Assembly: GCF_000626635.1 (NCBI RefSeq)
Contig: NZ_CP007451.1
Coordinates: forward strand, 3,640,501 to 3,704,500
Direction: 5' to 3'
Length of the DNA: 64,000 bases
Source: Draconibacterium orientale
Lineage (GTDB): Bacteria > Bacteroidota > Bacteroidia > Bacteroidales > Prolixibacteraceae
Made by a program: the position numbers and the translations under genes. This document shows, piece by piece, positions 26,227 to 35,063 of this stretch. The notes below the pieces were generated by a model that saw nothing but the letters and a program-made list of their open reading frames with translations, searched no databases and was not told the origin of the DNA. Every line of letters starts with the position of its first letter. The stretch's first letter is position 1.

Positions 26227-27474
26227 ATGAAAAACCGAAATCTATTGTTACTGATAATTTTTGCTACTGTTTTATTGAGTTGTGGCAGCCAGACTGAACG
26301 AGAAGAATTATATTATTTTGATGGGAACGGGATATCTGAAGAAGTTTTAAGCAATTATCTTGATCGCTCGGTAACAATGGCATTTTATCTTGTACCCGAA
26401 AAGCCTGAAGGACGAAGACAATATCCTTATCATGAAGATGATGTGAGGATGATTAAAAATATTGGTGCGAAATTTATCGGACGTTCCATTTACCGGTGGG
26501 GAGGCGAAAGCCGCTTAAACGAACCTGACTTTTGGAAAACCGCACAAGCTTTAATCGATACCCTCCATAATTTCGATCCCGAGATCATATTTCAGGGCTG
26601 TTTATTCGAAATTGTAACGCAGGATGTTAATAGCGTTAAAATTCCGGACTGGGTATTCGAGGGATTTGATTTGCCGGTTGAAGAACGAAATTTTTCGTAC
26701 GACAAAATGTTGAATAAAAGAGGTGTTATGGTTGATCACTGGCGCAAAGGCAGTAGTGTGCCGGATATAAGCAGGAAGGAAACACAACTATGGTTTTATT
26801 ACCTGGCCGGTGCCTATATAAATTTGGGATGCGAAGCTTTTCATTTAGGACAGGTTGAGTTAATTGGTATGAACGATCAGAAACGAGTAGCCTGGCAGAG
26901 CCTGTTAATGAAGATACGAGCATACGCAAAAGGGCATGCCCGGCGAAACTGGGTGATTCTTGACGCACATGTACCCAAAGGAGATATGATTAAAGATGGA
27001 GTTAGTCTGATCGATTTTAATTCATTTCCGCTGCGTATTAAAGAAATTCCGGAAAAACCATACGAATGCAAACTGGAAGAGAACTACCTTGATGCGCTGT
27101 ATAATAAAAGTAAAGGTTGTATTTCTCCCAGCGGCTGGTCATGCGATAGCCTGCCATATCTTGTTGAGTTTGATAATTACGGAAGAAATGGAGAACCAAA
27201 TGTCGCTGATACGACTTCGCACTTCGTTTGGGGATGGGACGAAATTTCGTGGTTTGCTCAGCAAGATGAACCAAGCAGAAATGCCTGGCTGGAATATGCA
27301 TACAACTGGATAAAAGACATCGACCCGAACGGCCACTTACAAATGCCGGTTAGCAGAATGTTATCTTGTCCAAACGAAACAGCAGGAAGCTACAGGGCCA
27401 ATACAAAAAGTGAAGCCTGTCCGATTGGCTATTCACAGGAAGAAACAATAAAACGAATTTGGAACGGTAATTAA
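26227..27474 (+). CDS. Unrecognised lipoprotein, possible TIM-barrel glycosidase
   Basis: Lipoprotein of 415 residues (signal MKNRNLLLLIIFATVLLSC, Cys 19). No family was recognised. The residue pattern resembles a TIM barrel: short hydrophobic strands each ending in polar or acidic residues, such as GAKFIGRSIYRWGGE, DPEIIFQGCLFEIVTQ, LGCEAFHLGQVELIG, ARRNWVILDAHVPKGD, LPYLVEFDNYGR and SHFVWGWDEISWF. Glu at the ends of CLFE and GQVE, and Asp/Glu in VEFD and WDE, are possible catalytic acids. The location between GH43 and the PUL regulator, and the lipid anchor, suggest a role in degrading the same glycan. It may belong to an uncharacterised glycoside hydrolase family. This is inference. Confidence 0.6.
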   Translation: MKNRNLLLLIIFATVLLSCGSQTEREELYYFDGNGISEEVLSNYLDRSVTMAFYLVPEKPEGRRQYPYHEDDVRMIKNIGAKFIGRSIYRWGGESRLNEPDFWKTAQALIDTLHNFDPEIIFQGCLFEIVTQDVNSVKIPDWVFEGFDLPVEERNFSYDKMLNKRGVMVDHWRKGSSVPDISRKETQLWFYYLAGAYINLGCEAFHLGQVELIGMNDQKRVAWQSLLMKIRAYAKGHARRNWVILDAHVPKGDMIKDGVSLIDFNSFPLRIKEIPEKPYECKLEENYLDALYNKSKGCISPSGWSCDSLPYLVEFDNYGRNGEPNVADTTSHFVWGWDEISWFAQQDEPSRNAWLEYAYNWIKDIDPNGHLQMPVSRMLSCPNETAGSYRANTKSEACPIGYSQEETIKRIWNGN

Positions 27475-27755
27475 GTTTCAGGAATTCCGTTTTCTGCAAA
27501 CTTTCATATCCGGGCTAAACTCTTTTTTGTTTTATATGTTAAATTAAAGGGGTGTATTAAAGCCAAAATGACCACAAGATTGCATCTGCCCGGTAGAATG
27601 TTTGTTTTGTTAGAAAACCAAGAGGAATATTGTATTATCTGGGTACAAACGTTTTAACGATTTGTACGTAGGATACAAGCCTCGGTTGATGTTTCAAAAC
27701 TATTTATATAACTCGGAAAATTTGATCCATTTTAATACATTTGGGTCTCTTAAAG

Positions 27756-30320
27756 ATGATAGATGTGAAATTATTAGTTTGTGTAAATGTTATTTTTCTT
27801 TTGTTAGCAACGAAAATATTTGCGCAAAATGAACTAAACTCAGGATTGTATTTTGCATCATCTGAGGTAGTGCAAGACCAGCGAACTTCCTTAAATCTTA
27901 CGCCTGAAGAAGCTATAAAACTAGCCGATGGTTTTAAGCTGGATTTTGATATTCAGTTAAGGTTGGGTGACGGTTATTATGGTTATGTTTTCCGAATCTT
28001 CGCGAACTCAACTGAAAATTTCGATTTTATTGTAAATTATGCATCAGAAAACGAGAATCTTTCCCTGGTTTTCAAAGAAAAAATCTTGTGTTCTTTTCGT
28101 TGGGAGGATGTTCCTGATTTCGACTATAACAAATGGTTTCATGTTACTTTTCAGCTTAATTCGGAACAACAGGATGTTGAAATTGGCATAAATGGAATTT
28201 CCAAAAAGGCATCGATCGATTTTGATGAAGAAGACCGTTTTGATATTCTATTTGGAATATCAAAAGCTACGCCTTTTCAAAGTACCGATGTATGCCCGAT
28301 GACTATAAAAAACATTCAGTTATACGATCGAAACGAAAAGATGGTCAGGAACTGGTTGTTATCAAAACATATCTTCAATGAAACCTACGATGAAATAGAA
28401 GGGGCTGTTGCGGTGGTCGATAATCCGAAATGGCTGATTGATGCACATTTATCGTGGGAAGAAGTTAACCATCTGAAGTTAAATGCATTTTACGGTGCAG
28501 TTAGCAACGAAAATACTGAGGAACTGTTTTTTGTTGATCAAGATTATATTCTTCGTTACAATCTGAATACAAGCGAGATAGATAGCATTCTTTACAAAGC
28601 AGGCAGCCCATACCGACAACTGAACGAGAAACATGTTGTTTACAATGCTTACACCAACGAAATATGGTCGTACAATCTGGATCAACCTGGAGTAAGCAAA
28701 TTTAGTTTTTCAAGCCAGGAATGGTCGGATGATCCGGTACAGATGGCCGAATCTAACTTTGGGCATCATAATAAAATTATTTCGCCTGTAGATAGTTCGC
28801 TGGTGGCTATTTTGGGATATGGGTTATACCGTTACAACAGTACGGTTTTTAATTATGATCCTGTAAATAACTCATGGGAAAAGTTTGACAGAAGTAACCA
28901 GATTGAACCGCGTTACCTGGCTGCTACAGGATTACTTAATGATGATACTTTGTTGGTATTTGGTGGATATGGAAGTAAAACCGGACGGCAGGAATTAACT
29001 CCTGGGGCGTATAACGATTTGTATTCGCTCGATCTTCATACTTTACAGTTCAGTAAAATGATGGACTATGAAGTTCCTGAAATTCCTTTTGTACCTGCAG
29101 AATCCCTGATTATAGACGATGACTCTACCAGCTTTTACACCCTGGTTTTCGATAATTCAAAATACAGTTCGACAATAAAACTGGCAAAATTTGGTATTTA
29201 TGAGTCGACTCAATTTATCTACCCTGATTCCATTGTGTTTGATTTTCAGGATACCGATTCGTGGTCGTACCTTTATTTGAATAAAAAATTACGAAAGTTA
29301 TTTGCAGTTACTACAAATAAGTCGGATGTTAAAATCTATTCGATGGCTTATCCGCCGCTTGTACCAGATGATGTGTTTCAGAAAGTGAAAGCAAAAAGGC
29401 AAAAGTCGGCTGGAAAAAATGGTAGTCCAATGCTTTTGCTTGCATTGGCACTGAGTGTTATGATAATAGTTTTGGCATATTTTTACGATAAACGAAAACG
29501 TAAAGTTGTTGTAAATGATGAGGGGAATTCAGAACCCGTTTCCTACGAAAAACAAATGTACCGGAAGCCAGAAAAGGTTAAAAAATCATCAGTTCTGTTT
29601 TTGGGAGGATTTCAAATTTATAGTGAATCAGGGGTAGACATTACCTCCGATTTTTCGCCAATGCTAAAACAGTTGTTTTTAATAATTTTCCTGAATACGA
29701 TTCACCGGGGAAAAGGAATCTCTTCTAAAAAACTGGATGAAACCTTGTGGTTTGATAAAACAGAAAAAAGTGCCCGAAACAATCGAAATGTAAATATAAG
29801 CAAACTTCGAAATGCAATTGAAGAGGTTGGAGGTTTAGAAATTGTTTATGAGAACTCGTACTGGAAACTGAAAATGTCGTCGAATATTTACTGCGACTAT
29901 TTGCATGTTTTGCGCATTACAACCAAATCAGATGACGAGCACCTTGACTTGAAGGATATTGCAACCCTTTACGGATTGCTGGATAAGGGCGAATTGCTAC
30001 CAAACCTTGAGATTGACTGGATTGACTCGTATAAAGCACAATATACCAATTCTGTAGTTGATTTTCTGGTGAAACTCTTGTCCCGGAAAGAACTCCAGGA
30101 TGATAAAAAAACGTTGTTACATATCGCCGACAATATTTTCTCGCTCGATTCATTGAATGAGGATGCATTGATTGTAAAATGTAAGATTCTTCACAAAGAT
30201 GGAAAAGGAAGTGTTGCTCTTAATGCTTACAATTCTTTCTGCAAAGAATATCAAAATCTACTCAACTCTCAATACCCTGCCTCATTCAAGGATGTACTGA
30301 CCGGTGATACCGATTCATGA
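27756..30320 (+). CDS. Membrane-bound Kelch/SARP-type sensor-regulator of the PUL
   Basis: Protein of 854 residues; start at ATG 27756 because MIDVKLLVCVNVIFLLLATKIFA is a signal peptide. The periplasmic part has a LamG/concanavalin-like domain (about 25-210, FKLDFDIQLRLGDGYYGYVF ... KNIQLYDR) and a Kelch-like propeller (about 240-545, NDDTLLVFGGYGSKTGR, FNYDPVNNSWEKF). One membrane helix (about 558-577) is followed by basic DKRKRK, placing the rest in the cytoplasm. Residues about 607-700 form an OmpR/SARP winged helix (LGGFQIYSESGVDI, KKLDETLWFDKTEKSARNNRNVNISKLRNAIEEVG). Residues about 715-850 look like a bacterial transcriptional activation (BTAD/TPR) domain. It is the only regulator inside the PUL, so it likely senses the glycan in the periplasm and binds PUL promoters directly. 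No kinase or receiver domain is present. Confidence 0.8.
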   Translation: MIDVKLLVCVNVIFLLLATKIFAQNELNSGLYFASSEVVQDQRTSLNLTPEEAIKLADGFKLDFDIQLRLGDGYYGYVFRIFANSTENFDFIVNYASENENLSLVFKEKILCSFRWEDVPDFDYNKWFHVTFQLNSEQQDVEIGINGISKKASIDFDEEDRFDILFGISKATPFQSTDVCPMTIKNIQLYDRNEKMVRNWLLSKHIFNETYDEIEGAVAVVDNPKWLIDAHLSWEEVNHLKLNAFYGAVSNENTEELFFVDQDYILRYNLNTSEIDSILYKAGSPYRQLNEKHVVYNAYTNEIWSYNLDQPGVSKFSFSSQEWSDDPVQMAESNFGHHNKIISPVDSSLVAILGYGLYRYNSTVFNYDPVNNSWEKFDRSNQIEPRYLAATGLLNDDTLLVFGGYGSKTGRQELTPGAYNDLYSLDLHTLQFSKMMDYEVPEIPFVPAESLIIDDDSTSFYTLVFDNSKYSSTIKLAKFGIYESTQFIYPDSIVFDFQDTDSWSYLYLNKKLRKLFAVTTNKSDVKIYSMAYPPLVPDDVFQKVKAKRQKSAGKNGSPMLLLALALSVMIIVLAYFYDKRKRKVVVNDEGNSEPVSYEKQMYRKPEKVKKSSVLFLGGFQIYSESGVDITSDFSPMLKQLFLIIFLNTIHRGKGISSKKLDETLWFDKTEKSARNNRNVNISKLRNAIEEVGGLEIVYENSYWKLKMSSNIYCDYLHVLRITTKSDDEHLDLKDIATLYGLLDKGELLPNLEIDWIDSYKAQYTNSVVDFLVKLLSRKELQDDKKTLLHIADNIFSLDSLNEDALIVKCKILHKDGKGSVALNAYNSFCKEYQNLLNSQYPASFKDVLTGDTDS

Positions 30321-30611
30321 GTTATTCGTATCCCAAATTTAATCATCGATAGTTCAGATAACCTCTGGCCTTTTTTTATTTGGTCGATAATCTGCTACCC
30401 GAAAGTGTCGAATTTTATCTTTTGGGTATTTTCTCAAATCACTTCTGTATGCGAAATTCAAAAGGATAATTCCGATTAATTCCATCTTTTTTCCTGATGT
30501 ATTAAAATTAATTGAGCTGTTTGCCAAAAATTAATGCATTTGTTAATCCCCGCATCCTTTATTTGAGCATTAATTATTTAAAACCAACTATTCATTAAAT
30601 ATTAGATCTGT

Positions 30612-31580
30612 ATGAAGACCAATAAGATTGATCAATCAAAGTTATATGTATCACTTTATTTCTTTGGCCTTGTTATTTCTTTAACGATGTTCTCCATCTT
30701 GTTAAACTCCAAAAGTGCATTTGCACAAAAAAATCCGTTTATCACGCATATGTACACCGCCGATCCGTCGGCCCATGTATGGGACGATGGGCGTTTGTAT
30801 GTTTATGCCTCGCATGATGTGGATCCTCCACGCGGTTGCGATTTGATGGATAAGTACCACGTTTTTTCTACCGATGATATGGTGAACTGGAAAGACCATG
30901 GCGAAATTTTACGTTCGGAAAACGTTGAATGGGGCCGCCCCGAAGGTGGATTTATGTGGGCTCCCGACTGTGCTTATAAAGATGGTGTTTACTATTTCTA
31001 CTATCCGCACCCAAGCGGAACCGACTGGAACAACACCTGGAAAGTAGGTGTGGCCTCCAGTAAAAAACCTGCTAAAAAGTTTAAAGATCAGGGATTCATG
31101 GAAGGAGTAGGTGGTTTTGCAATGATCGACCCTTGCGTTTTTATCGACGACGACGGACAGGCATATTTCTATTACGGCGGTGGAAGTAAATGCGAAGGAG
31201 CCAAACTAAAAGACAATATGATGGAGCTTGACGGCGAACTTCAGCCAATGGAAGGGCTGGAAGATTTTCATGAAGCTACCTGGGTGTTTAAAAGAAACGG
31301 AATTTACTACCTGACGTATGCCGACAACAACCGGGGCAATAACCAGCTTCGTTATGCGATGAGCAACAATCCGCTGGGGCCATGGGAATACAAAGGCATT
31401 TACCTCGAACCAACCGGTTGCGACACCAGTCATGGCTCAGTAGTAGAATACAAAAGCCAGTGGTACGCTTTTTACCACAATAAATCGATTTCAGGGCAGG
31501 GCAACCTTCGCTCTATTTGTGTAGATAAGTTGTATTTCAACGAAGACGGAACAATTCAAACCGTAATTCAAACCAAGTAG
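30612..31580 (+). CDS. GH43 glycosidase, third paralogue
   Basis: Exported GH43 enzyme of 322 residues with a long signal region (MKTNKIDQSKLYVSLYFFGL ... SAFAQKNPF). The catalytic acids are D51 (YTADPSAHVW), D173 (MIDPCVFI) and E221 (DFHEATWV). It is closely similar to the 21850 gene product along its whole length, with a small insertion (MEGVGGFAMIDP) before the second Asp. No CBM or T9SS tail, so probably periplasmic. It opens the gene run after the regulator; 37 bases separate it from the GH92 gene. Probably an arabinofuranosidase or xylosidase-type enzyme. Confidence 0.9.
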   Translation: MKTNKIDQSKLYVSLYFFGLVISLTMFSILLNSKSAFAQKNPFITHMYTADPSAHVWDDGRLYVYASHDVDPPRGCDLMDKYHVFSTDDMVNWKDHGEILRSENVEWGRPEGGFMWAPDCAYKDGVYYFYYPHPSGTDWNNTWKVGVASSKKPAKKFKDQGFMEGVGGFAMIDPCVFIDDDGQAYFYYGGGSKCEGAKLKDNMMELDGELQPMEGLEDFHEATWVFKRNGIYYLTYADNNRGNNQLRYAMSNNPLGPWEYKGIYLEPTGCDTSHGSVVEYKSQWYAFYHNKSISGQGNLRSICVDKLYFNEDGTIQTVIQTK

Positions 31581-31617
31581 TAAAAACGCTGCCTGTAAAA
31601 CAGGTAAAACATACCAC

Positions 31618-33882
31618 ATGAAATACAAACAGAAGAGAATGAAGATTATTTATACCGTTGTTGCCGCTTTGTTTCTGGCAACCGCAAACATGAGCTGTAC
31701 TTCCAGTCAGCCAACCACGCAGGAAACAAAAGAGCCTGTTGATTATGTCGACCCGTTTATCGGATCAGGCGGACACGGGCACGTTTTTGTCGGGGCCAAT
31801 GTACCGTTCGGCGCAGTCCAGGTAGGTCCCAATAATATTTACAAAGGCTGGGACTGGTGTTCGGGCTATCATTATTCCGACAGCCTTTTGATCGGTTTTT
31901 CCCAGCTACACTTAAGCGGAACAGGAATTGGCGATTTGGCCGACATATTGATTATGCCTTATACCGGCGAAGTTCGCCTGGACAAAGGCCGCCAGGAATA
32001 TCCGCACGGAGGCTATTTGTCAACCTTCAGCCACGATAACGAAACCGCAAAGCCGGGCTACTATTCAGTAACAATGGACAATGGCGTAAAAGTAGAGTTG
32101 GCAGCAACCGAAAGAGTAGGATTTCATCGCTATTATTTTCCAGAAGATGAACAGGCGCGTATTATTATCGATTTAAAAGAAGGGATTAACGACCGCTCAA
32201 CCGAAACATCGCTCGAACAACTTGACGACTATACCTTGGTGGGCACCCGTTTTTCTTCGGGATGGGCAAGAGAACAGCAGGTTTATTTTGCAGTGAAAAG
32301 CTCAGTTCCGCTTTCAAACCTTGAGATTTTTGATAACGACAAACCGCTTGAAGGAAAATCGGCAAAGGCAGCTGCAATCAAAGGATTAATCAGTTTTGAT
32401 GAGGCACCTGAAAAAGTAGAATGGAAAGTGGGGATCTCACCCGTAAGCACAGCGAATGCCTTAGCCAATATTGAAGCAGAAATTCCGGGATGGGATTTTG
32501 ATAAAGTAGTGGAATCGGCCAGGGAAAAATGGAACAACGAGCTGAAGAAAATCACGGTTGAAACAGCTAACCAGTCGGATAAACATATTTTCTACACTGC
32601 AGCTTATCATGCTTACATGCACCCTTCGTTGTTTAACGACCATAACGGCGATTACCAGGGAGCAGACAACCAGGTTTATACAAATGCCGGTTTTACCAAC
32701 TATACAATATTTTCGACCTGGGATACTTACCGTGCAGCACATCCTTTGTACACAATAACACAACCCGAAAGAATGAATGATTTTGTAAATACGATGCTGG
32801 CCATTTACGATCAGCAGGGGTATTTACCCATCTGGCACCTCAACGGTTACGAAACCGGAACGATGGTTGGTATCAGTAGCATCCAGGTTATTGCTGAAGC
32901 CTATCTGAAAGGTTACAGGGGTTTTGATGTCGATAAAGCCTGGGAAGCCGTAAAAAATACGGCCATGTCTGATTTGAGGGGGCTGAACTACCTGCGTGAG
33001 TTTAAACCGATTCCTGCAGATGACAAAAGTGTTGGGCGTGCAGTGGCACAAGCGCTGGAACTGTCCATTTCAGACGGGAGCATAGCAAAAATGGCAAAGG
33101 CAATGGGTAAAACCGAAGACTACGAATATTTTACCAAACGTGCTGAAAACTACAAGCTGTTTTATGAAGAGGCAGTTGGTTTTTTCCATGGAATAAACAA
33201 AGATGGCAGCTGGAGCAGGCCTTTTGATCCGCTGATTTCAAAACACAACCAGGCCAGGGATTATGCCGAAGGAAATGCATGGCAGTATTTGTGGCTGGTA
33301 CCGCAAGACGTTCAGGGACTGGTTGATTTACTGGGAGGAGAGGAGCGGTTTAACGCCCGCCTCGACAGCTTTTTTACCCTTGAAGTAGAAGACGAATCAG
33401 AGGTGCTGGTTGATCTTACCGGCCTAATCGGTCAGTATGCACACGGAAACGAGCCGAGCCACCACATCTCTTATTTATACAGCTACACCGGGCAACAGTG
33501 GAAGACCGCTGAAAAAGTGCGGTACATCATGGATGAGTTTTACCACGATGATCCGGACGGGGTGATTGGCAACGAAGACTGCGGGCAAATGTCGGCCTGG
33601 TATGTTTTCTCTTCGCTAGGTTTTTACCCGGTTTTTCCTGCTTCGTGCGAATATGTATTTGGCAGCCCGTTGTTTGATAAAGCTGAAATTCATTTGGAAG
33701 GGGGAAAAAGCTTTGTTGTTGAGGCCGAAAATAATAGCGAAAAAAATATTTACATCCAATCGGTTGAGTTAAATGGTGAACCTTATCGTATTAATTATAT
33801 CCGTCATGAGGATATTTTGAATGGAGGAACACTCAAATTTGTGATGGGGCCGGTTCCTAATAAGGATTTCGGGAAAATGTAA
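31618..33882 (+). CDS. GH92 alpha-mannosidase lipoprotein
   Basis: Calcium-dependent exo-alpha-mannosidase family member of 754 residues, lipid-anchored (ATANMSC, Cys 27; an internal ATG at 31639 is an equally good start). The N-terminal beta-sandwich starts PVDYVDPFIGSGGHGHVFVGANVPFGAVQVGP, as in nearly all GH92. The helical catalytic domain contains FSTWDTYRAAHPL, AEGNAWQYLWLVP (catalytic acid Glu), GNEPSHHISYLY and GNEDCGQMSAWYVFSSLGFYPV, with the general-base Asp. All expected motifs are present and length is normal. It removes alpha-linked mannose from glycans. Next gene starts 27 bases later. Confidence 0.93.
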   Translation: MKYKQKRMKIIYTVVAALFLATANMSCTSSQPTTQETKEPVDYVDPFIGSGGHGHVFVGANVPFGAVQVGPNNIYKGWDWCSGYHYSDSLLIGFSQLHLSGTGIGDLADILIMPYTGEVRLDKGRQEYPHGGYLSTFSHDNETAKPGYYSVTMDNGVKVELAATERVGFHRYYFPEDEQARIIIDLKEGINDRSTETSLEQLDDYTLVGTRFSSGWAREQQVYFAVKSSVPLSNLEIFDNDKPLEGKSAKAAAIKGLISFDEAPEKVEWKVGISPVSTANALANIEAEIPGWDFDKVVESAREKWNNELKKITVETANQSDKHIFYTAAYHAYMHPSLFNDHNGDYQGADNQVYTNAGFTNYTIFSTWDTYRAAHPLYTITQPERMNDFVNTMLAIYDQQGYLPIWHLNGYETGTMVGISSIQVIAEAYLKGYRGFDVDKAWEAVKNTAMSDLRGLNYLREFKPIPADDKSVGRAVAQALELSISDGSIAKMAKAMGKTEDYEYFTKRAENYKLFYEEAVGFFHGINKDGSWSRPFDPLISKHNQARDYAEGNAWQYLWLVPQDVQGLVDLLGGEERFNARLDSFFTLEVEDESEVLVDLTGLIGQYAHGNEPSHHISYLYSYTGQQWKTAEKVRYIMDEFYHDDPDGVIGNEDCGQMSAWYVFSSLGFYPVFPASCEYVFGSPLFDKAEIHLEGGKSFVVEAENNSEKNIYIQSVELNGEPYRINYIRHEDILNGGTLKFVMGPVPNKDFGKM

Positions 33883-33908
33883 ATGTTTAATTAACTAATT
33901 ATTTAACG

Positions 33909-35027
33909 ATGAAAAAAAGTATTCTTTTAGTTTTAATTACCGTTTTTCTAAGTACAACTGTTTGTGTAGCAAACGTTGCAGAAAAACCGGTTCGCCTTGC
34001 AGTTGCAGGAATGTCTCACGGACACATTTCGTTTATTCTTGGCCGCCCCGATAAAGGTGATTTTGAGTTGGTTGGTGTTTGCGAAGCCGATCAGGAACTT
34101 ACCGGGATTTTGAAAAAACGCTATAACCTTGATTCTGATATTATTTATTCCGATCTGGAAAAAATGTTGGACGAAGTGAAGCCCGAGGCAGTTGTGGCTT
34201 TCGGCTCAATTTACGATCACTTGGCAGTTGTAAAAGCCTGTGCCCCGCGCGGGATTGATGTAATGGTTGAAAAGCCGCTTGCAGTGAGCATGGATCATGC
34301 GAAACAGATGGCTGCACTGGCAAAAAAATATAACATTCACCTGTTAACCGATTACGAAACTTCGTGGTATCCAACTACCGCAAAATCCTTTCAATTGGTA
34401 AAAGATGAAAAAAATGTGGGCACTGTACGTAAAGTGGTAATTCACGACGGGCACAAGGGACCAAAAGAAATTGGTTGCGACAAGTATTTTCTTGACTGGT
34501 TAACCGACCCTGTATTAAATGGCGGTGGGGCTATTGTCGATTTTGGTTGTTACGGCGCCAACTTAATGACTGCTTTAACCAATGGTGAAACTCCGCTTTC
34601 GGTAACTGCGGTAACACGCCAGTTGAAACCCGATATTTATACAAAAGTTGACGACGATGCAACAATTGTGGTTTCCTACCCTGAATCGAATTGTATTATT
34701 CAGGCTTCGTGGAACTGGCCGTTTAGCCGGAAAGACATGGAGATATATGGCACCGACGGCTATGTTTTTGCCGATAATAAAAACGATATGCGTATTCGTA
34801 CCCGAAATACAGGAGACGAAATTGCACTTAAAGTAACAGCAAATGATGTGGCTGTTTACGAAGATCCTTTTGCCTATTTCTACGATGTGATTACCGGAAA
34901 AATAACCCAGCCTCCTTACGGACTTTATTCGCTTGAAAACAACATGATGGTTGTACAAATTCTTGATGCTGCGCGCCAATCGGCAAAAACAGGGAAAACC
35001 ATCAAAATAAAACCAACGAAAGAATAA
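33909..35027 (+). CDS. Exported Gfo/Idh/MocA-family oxidoreductase
   Basis: NAD(P)-dependent oxidoreductase fold of 372 residues with an apparent Sec signal peptide (MKKSILLVLITVFLSTTVCVANVA) and no twin-arginine motif. The Rossmann start VRLAVAGMSHGHISFIL has GMSHGH in place of the classical GxGxxG, a variant seen in a PUL-associated subgroup. The family EKP motif is at 121-123 (MVEKPLAV), followed by the substrate domain with GGGAIVDFGCYGANLM. Some family members (for example GH109) are glycosidases using tightly bound NAD, so a periplasmic redox-assisted glycosidase or epimerase is possible. It lies between GH92 and GH3 with short gaps, hence likely in the same transcript. Confidence 0.8.
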   Translation: MKKSILLVLITVFLSTTVCVANVAEKPVRLAVAGMSHGHISFILGRPDKGDFELVGVCEADQELTGILKKRYNLDSDIIYSDLEKMLDEVKPEAVVAFGSIYDHLAVVKACAPRGIDVMVEKPLAVSMDHAKQMAALAKKYNIHLLTDYETSWYPTTAKSFQLVKDEKNVGTVRKVVIHDGHKGPKEIGCDKYFLDWLTDPVLNGGGAIVDFGCYGANLMTALTNGETPLSVTAVTRQLKPDIYTKVDDDATIVVSYPESNCIIQASWNWPFSRKDMEIYGTDGYVFADNKNDMRIRTRNTGDEIALKVTANDVAVYEDPFAYFYDVITGKITQPPYGLYSLENNMMVVQILDAARQSAKTGKTIKIKPTKE

Positions 35028-35063
35028 AAAATCAATTATAAACCACAAAGCCATTAAACCAAT

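Noticed and set aside
27736-27743. TACATTTG as the -7 element of a promoter for the Kelch/SARP gene
   Set aside because: The only TTTG upstream is 11 bases away instead of about 19-21, and transcription would start almost at the ATG.
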